A stretch of 27,145 nt of DNA from JAAUTS01 sp034440395 (GTDB taxonomy: Bacteria > Verrucomicrobiota > Verrucomicrobiia > Methylacidiphilales > JAAUTS01), in the NCBI GenBank assembly GCA_034440395.1, contig JAWXBW010000055.1, positions 1-27,145 on the forward strand. The letters run 5' to 3'. Position 1 is the first letter of the stretch. Every line of letters starts with the position of its first letter. The position numbers were made by a program, and so were the translations under genes. This document shows positions 24,215 to 27,145 of the stretch, in pieces. A model generated the notes under the pieces. That model had not been told where the DNA came from and did not search any database. It saw only the letters and a list, made by a program, of their open reading frames with translations.

Positions 24215-24304
24215 CTCCCAAGCTCTCATCAACTGCATCCCCCGCCTAGGACAAAAGAAAAATCGCTTAACCACCATCGACTACTCTAAAATTGCGTAAG
24301 ATAA

Positions 24305-24326
24305 TTCACCACTGGCCAGTGGTGAA
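24305..24326. repeat. 22-base palindrome, unit 2 (perfect)
   Basis: TTCACCACTGG is followed by its exact reverse complement. In unit 1 one position is changed C to T, which remains G-U paired in RNA. Confidence 0.85.
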
Positions 24327-24452
24327 GCCCATTAACTCCCTTCCACTAAAACAATTCAGATTTAAAGGAAAGTAGACTTGGGACAATACAGTTTTTTTAG
24401 CTAATTGCTGGCCGGTCACTCACTCTATTTTCAAAAGCTGACTCGATTAACG

Positions 24453-24476
24453 TGTGCAATGTGGTAGACTGATCCC
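24453..24476 (+). repeat. A-type RAYT-end repeat, copy 5
   Basis: It is identical to copy 4 because it lies in the duplicated unit. Confidence 0.88.
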
Positions 24477-24511
24477 ATTGAAAAGCCCGACTATCATGAA
24501 CCTATTTCGTT

Positions 24512-24537
24512 ATGTCAATATTAAATGGCTGACCCCT
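24512..24537 (+). repeat. B-type RAYT-end repeat, copy 2 (left border of the cassette)
   Basis: It faces right toward the Gp37/Gp68-TcmP cassette. With 26930-26955 it forms a perfect 26-bp inverted-repeat pair that brackets the cassette. Confidence 0.92.
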
Positions 24538-24541
24538 CTCC

Positions 24542-24811
24542 TCAAACCCTATCTACGCCTTTTTCATTGAGGACGATGATTTGAGCACCGCCTTCGCTCC
24601 CGAACGCGCCGAAATCGCCCAGCCTCAGCAGACACTCATCACCGAGTTCGCCAAGGACGGCAGGAACACCTAAGGCACCTTCAGCCTGTGGCACCAGCCC
24701 GCCGATCCCACTCCCGGCTTGAAGCAGGCCATTGAGGCCATCAAGTTTGAAGTAACAGTAAACGCTAGGAAACTCATTTGCCGCCCAACGATGCTGAAAG
24801 GCCATGTTTAA
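24542..24811 (+). pseudogene. Unknown gene remnant upstream of the Gp37/Gp68 gene
   Basis: An open frame starts exactly at the end of the duplicated repeat (no start codon) and reads YAFFIEDDDLSTAFAPERAE..., with a TAA at 24671-24673. It then continues 45 more codons (GTFSLWHQPADPTPGLKQ...) to a second TAA at 24809-24811. The codons use G or C strongly at the third position, as in the next two genes. I read it as the C-terminal end of a former third cassette gene, cut at its 5' end and broken by one nonsense change. I do not recognise the family; a minus-strand reading is less protein-like. Confidence 0.55.
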
Positions 24812-24848
24812 CTTTACTTAACAACCGCTTTTGCGTTACTCTCTTTGC

Positions 24849-25649
24849 ATGGCTGAAAAATCAAAGATTGAATGGACAGACGCCACCTGGAACCCCGTTC
24901 GTGGCTGCACCAAGGTCAGTGCAGGCTGCGCCCATTGCTATGCAGAGACGTTCGCCGAGCGTTGGCGTGGCATCAAAGGACACCCCTTTGAATTTGGTTT
25001 CGATCTCCGTCTCGTGCCAGAGAAGCTTGCCGATCCACTCAAGTGGTCCACCCCACGCCGTATCTTCGTCAACTCGATGAGCGACATGTTTCACGAAGAC
25101 ATTCCTGAAGACTACATCGCCAAGGTGGCCGCCGTTATGCGCATCGCTGACTGGCATACCTATCAAGTCCTCACCAAGCGCCCCGCTCGTCTTGAGAAGC
25201 TGCTCAAAGGACGCCTCAGCGAAGCCGCCGCAGCCTCGCATATCTGGTGGGGCGTCACCGTCGAAAATCGGAAACACGGCCTGCCTCGCATAGACGCACT
25301 ACGCCGCACCGGAGCAGCCATGAAGTTCCTCTCCATCGAGCCCCTCCTCGAAGATCTCGGCCCGCTCGACCTCACAGGCATCGACTGGGTCATTGTCGGC
25401 GGCGAGAGCGGTCCAGGTGCCCGACCGCTCAAATCCGAATGGGTCATCTCCATTCAGCAGCAGTGCGAGGCCAAAGCCATTCCGTTCTTTTTTAAACAAT
25501 GGGGCGGCGTGCAGAAGAGTCGCTTTGGGCGCGAGTTGAATGGGCGAACCTACAGCGAGTTTCCGAAGACCTCTCGCCGTCCGCTACGCACACCCGAAGA
25601 CCGTCGGCACGCACTCGCGATGGCCCAATCACAGCTCGAAACGATGTAG
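24849..25649 (+). CDS. Phage Gp37/Gp68-family protein (DUF5131, three-Cys motif)
   Basis: The 266-aa protein opens MAEKSKIEWTDATWNPVRGC, the usual beginning of the Gp37/Gp68 family found in phages and mobile DNA. The three-cysteine motif is C20-x6-C27-x2-C30 (CTKVSAGCAHCYAE), a likely metal or Fe-S site that differs from the radical-SAM CX3CX2C. Other family parts are present: RIFVNSMSDMFHEDIP, YQVLTKRPARL, WWGVTVEN, SIEPLLEDLG, DWVIVGGESGPGARP and FFFKQWGG. A TTG six codons upstream is open, but ATG 24849 gives the family N-terminus. Biochemical function is unestablished. The start of tcmP lies 12 bases after its stop, its usual genomic partner. Confidence 0.92.
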   Translation: MAEKSKIEWTDATWNPVRGCTKVSAGCAHCYAETFAERWRGIKGHPFEFGFDLRLVPEKLADPLKWSTPRRIFVNSMSDMFHEDIPEDYIAKVAAVMRIADWHTYQVLTKRPARLEKLLKGRLSEAAAASHIWWGVTVENRKHGLPRIDALRRTGAAMKFLSIEPLLEDLGPLDLTGIDWVIVGGESGPGARPLKSEWVISIQQQCEAKAIPFFFKQWGGVQKSRFGRELNGRTYSEFPKTSRRPLRTPEDRRHALAMAQSQLETM

Positions 25650-25661
25650 GCCGTCACCGCC

Positions 25662-26756
25662 ATGCCCTCCGAAGAAATCGAACACAAGCCCTACTCCGAG
25701 GGCACTTTGGTCAAGCTCGACATCTTCAAACTCTACACACGCGCATGGCTGCCCGTTTTCACTGCCCGACCTGACCCGCATTGGAAGAGACTTCACTTGT
25801 TTGATTTCTTCGCCGGTGAAGGCCGCGATTGTGAAGGCACCTCTGGCAGTCCCACGCTGATCCTTCAGGAGATCAAAGACCGCTCGGGTGAAATCTGTCG
25901 CAAAGGGTTATCAGTCACTCTTACAGCCTGCGATCTCAAAGCCGACAAAATCGCGTCGCTCAAACACTACCTCGAGACGAAACACGGCATCCCGAAATGG
26001 CTCACGTTTGACCCCAGACCAGGGGTATTTGACAAGACCTTCGTTCATTACCTCCCGATCCTGCGCGATCCCAACACAGCGTGCCTAGCTTTCCTTGATC
26101 AGTATGGCTTCAAGGAGGTGGGTGCCAATGTCTTCGCCAAGCTGACGACCTGTCCCACCACGGACATCCTGTTTTTCATCAGCACACAGCATCTCCACCG
26201 CTTCGCCGATCATCCCACCATTCGGAAATACATGGCTCTAGAACGCGCTGGTGATCACTACCATGCCCATCGCGTCATTCTGGAGTGGTATCGTTCCCAA
26301 ATCCCTAAGGGCACAGAATATTACCTCGCACCCTTCTCATTTCGCAAAGGCGGGAACATCTACAGCCTCATATTTGGCAGCGGCCACCCCCGAGGCATGG
26401 AGCAGTTCCTCAGCGTCGCTTGGCAGAAAGACAAGCTCAACGGTGAAGCCGATTACGACCTTAACCGCGAAGACTTCCGCGACATCGAGCCTTATTTGCC
26501 GATGCTGGACATGTTCGCCAAAACCAGGAAGAAACAAATCTTTGAGGCTGCCTTTGAGAAAGCGATCCGAGAACAGCAACTCACCACGGAAACTGCACTC
26601 TACCTCTTTTGTTTGGAAAGCGGCATGTTACCGAGCCACGCATCCCCCGTGCTGAGCAAACTAAAGAAAGAGGGCGTAATCAAGTGTACTTTCGTTTCGC
26701 CGAGCAGAGAAAGCTTGAAGAAGCCACGCCCTTTTAATCCACGCTGCCCATCGTAA
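25662..26756 (+). CDS. tcmP: Three-Cys-motif partner protein TcmP
   Basis: The 364-aa protein occurs almost only beside Gp37/Gp68-type genes. The N-terminal helix YTRAWLPVF (25-33) and DFFAGEGRD (48-56) form a Rossmann-like motif I as in SAM-dependent methyltransferases. The motif-IV-like segment is FLDQYGF (144-150), where relatives usually read DPFG. Other family parts are IYSLIFGSGHPRGMEQFLSV (233-252) and a C-terminal winged-helix-like segment (about 312-343, ALYLFCLESGM..SPVLSKLKKEGVIK). The activity is unknown. Base composition is higher in G+C than the backbone, and it sits inside inverted RAYT-end repeats, both signs of transfer. Confidence 0.9.
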   Translation: MPSEEIEHKPYSEGTLVKLDIFKLYTRAWLPVFTARPDPHWKRLHLFDFFAGEGRDCEGTSGSPTLILQEIKDRSGEICRKGLSVTLTACDLKADKIASLKHYLETKHGIPKWLTFDPRPGVFDKTFVHYLPILRDPNTACLAFLDQYGFKEVGANVFAKLTTCPTTDILFFISTQHLHRFADHPTIRKYMALERAGDHYHAHRVILEWYRSQIPKGTEYYLAPFSFRKGGNIYSLIFGSGHPRGMEQFLSVAWQKDKLNGEADYDLNREDFRDIEPYLPMLDMFAKTRKKQIFEAAFEKAIREQQLTTETALYLFCLESGMLPSHASPVLSKLKKEGVIKCTFVSPSRESLKKPRPFNPRCPS

Positions 26757-26929
26757 TCAGGGATTCGCCAACCCTAAGTTTTGTTGTTGGAGGTCAAACT
26801 TTCGCTGAAAACCGCCCAAACCGCCCATACACCCGCAAATCTGCGAAGGCTAAGCCCAAAGTAGTGCTGCGCTTCAGCGCGCACGCCCACCATCAATGAA
26901 AGGATTCACGACCGGTCACCCCTGGATAA
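26757..26929. other. Gene-free stretch between tcmP and the right inverted repeat
   Basis: I see no gene. There is a strong hairpin at 26864-26884 (GTGC/GCAC plus GCGC/GCGC around TTCA, with one bulged T), without a T run, and a two-copy tandem 9-mer (AAACCGCCC) just upstream of it. It is the right flank of the cassette. Confidence 0.7.
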
Positions 26930-26955
26930 AGGGGTCAGCCATTTAATATTGACAT
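26930..26955 (-). repeat. B-type RAYT-end repeat, copy 3 (right border of the cassette)
   Basis: It is a perfect inverted copy of 24512-24537. On the minus strand it holds the last codons and the stop (TGA; plus-strand 26935-26937) of the transposase reading frame that runs off the window. Confidence 0.93.
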
Positions 26956-27145
26956 CCTTGTAATGCTTTCCATGCTCTGCTGCAGTTTGCCGTCTCTTTC
27001 GAGGCTTCGCCGCATTTCACTCGCAAGCCGGCATGTTCCCGACCGCGTTCCCGTGCTCAACTGTTCGCTGATCCAATCCAGCCTCATTGTTGTTTCGCCT
27101 TGGATCATGGCCGCAAGTAGACCTTTCCTCCAATCCCCCTTGCGG
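26935..27145 (-). CDS. RAYT / IS200-like transposase C-terminus (partial)
   Basis: This is an uninterrupted minus-strand frame of about 69 codons to the right edge, reading RKGDWRKGLLAAMIQGETTM, then RLDWISEQLSTGTRS, and ending SITRMSILNG with a TGA. The basic K-G-D-x-R-K...L...ETTM...W-I-x-x-x-L pattern is characteristic of the C-terminal helix-turn-helix region of REP-associated Y1 transposases (from family memory). The 5' part with the catalytic HUH and Tyr motifs is beyond the window. The stop lies in the B-type repeat, tying the repeat to the element. Whether the whole gene is intact cannot be seen. Confidence 0.7.
   Translation of the reverse strand, partial: RKGDWRKGLLAAMIQGETTMRLDWISEQLSTGTRSGTCRLASEMRRSLERDGKLQQSMESITRMSILNG

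Larger units (their letters stand above)
23896..24218 (+). repeat. Tandem duplication, unit 1
   Basis: This unit begins inside the end of oppD and includes the last 26 codons with the stop, a palindrome, an A-type repeat and a B-type repeat. Unit 2 starts right at its end. By eye the two differ at six positions plus a 2-base T-run indel over about 321 bases, all in the middle, while both ends are identical. Confidence 0.95.
24217..24541 (+). repeat. Tandem duplication, unit 2
   Basis: It holds a dead copy of the last oppD codons, palindrome 2 and the second A- and B-type repeats. Its right end (CTCC at 24541) is the junction with the broken gene of the accessory cassette. The sequence differences from unit 1 argue against an assembly duplicate. 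Confidence 0.95.

Noticed and set aside
23896..24541. CRISPR-like array or assembly duplicate
   Set aside because: Only two long copies with no spacers, and the copies differ at several sites, so it is a genuine tandem duplication.
25247..25860. Other plus-strand frames overlapping Gp37/Gp68 and tcmP
   Set aside because: Arg/His/Pro-rich shadows of the two recognised family members.

Overview
The window looks like a chromosome segment of a PVC-group bacterium, most likely a Verrucomicrobiota member. This is inferred from gene content, not from a marker gene. The clues are a DksA-like protein with a histone-H1-like lysine-rich arm, the long NfeD / short NfeD / FloA trio, a DUF6941-like protein, an Mpv17/PMP22-like membrane protein, and group-II xylose isomerase near the lower-glycolysis genes. 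Many starts lack a clear Shine-Dalgarno sequence, and several genes begin with GTG or TTG.

Layout. (1) 1-1168 is an eroded mobile-element zone: short dispersed repeats, a small TPR-like gene on the minus strand, and the 3' wreck of a REP-associated (IS200-like, RAYT) transposase. (2) 1169-8441 is housekeeping: a PHP-domain phosphoesterase overlapping a rhomboid protease, tRNA-Val(TAC), two NfeD proteins with flotillin-like FloA and a companion membrane protein, then dksA-like / rpsR / rpmB and a 66-aa conserved orphan closed by a strong terminator. (3) 8624-14079 is sugar metabolism and secretion: xylA, a small membrane protein, gap, pgk, tpiA, secG. (4) 14097-23978 holds two oligopeptide/nickel-type ABC importer sets, SBP-B-C and SBP-B-C-D. 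They are separated by a DUF6941-like gene, an IscA-type Fe-S carrier and the Mpv17-like gene. The second set stops with a shortened OppD and no OppF. (5) 23896-27145 is accessory DNA: a 321-323 bp tandem duplication that copies the oppD tail, a broken unknown gene, a Gp37/Gp68 (DUF5131, three-Cys-motif) gene paired with its partner tcmP, and the C-terminus of a RAYT transposase running off the right edge.

The most interesting structure is in region 5. The Gp37/Gp68-TcmP cassette is visibly richer in G+C than the backbone. It lies between two perfect 26-bp inverted repeats, and the right-hand one is the end of the RAYT reading frame, including its stop codon. The same geometry, inward-facing transposase-end repeats around a cargo gene, occurs at the left end around the TPR-like gene, using a second repeat family with the same CTGAYCCC tip. 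A plausible reading is that RAYT-end repeats here bracket and help move small accessory cassettes. A second group of observations concerns metals: a DksA-like protein with two of four zinc ligands replaced sits directly upstream of Cys-poor S18 and L28, and the IscA gene has a palindrome over a consensus -35 box.
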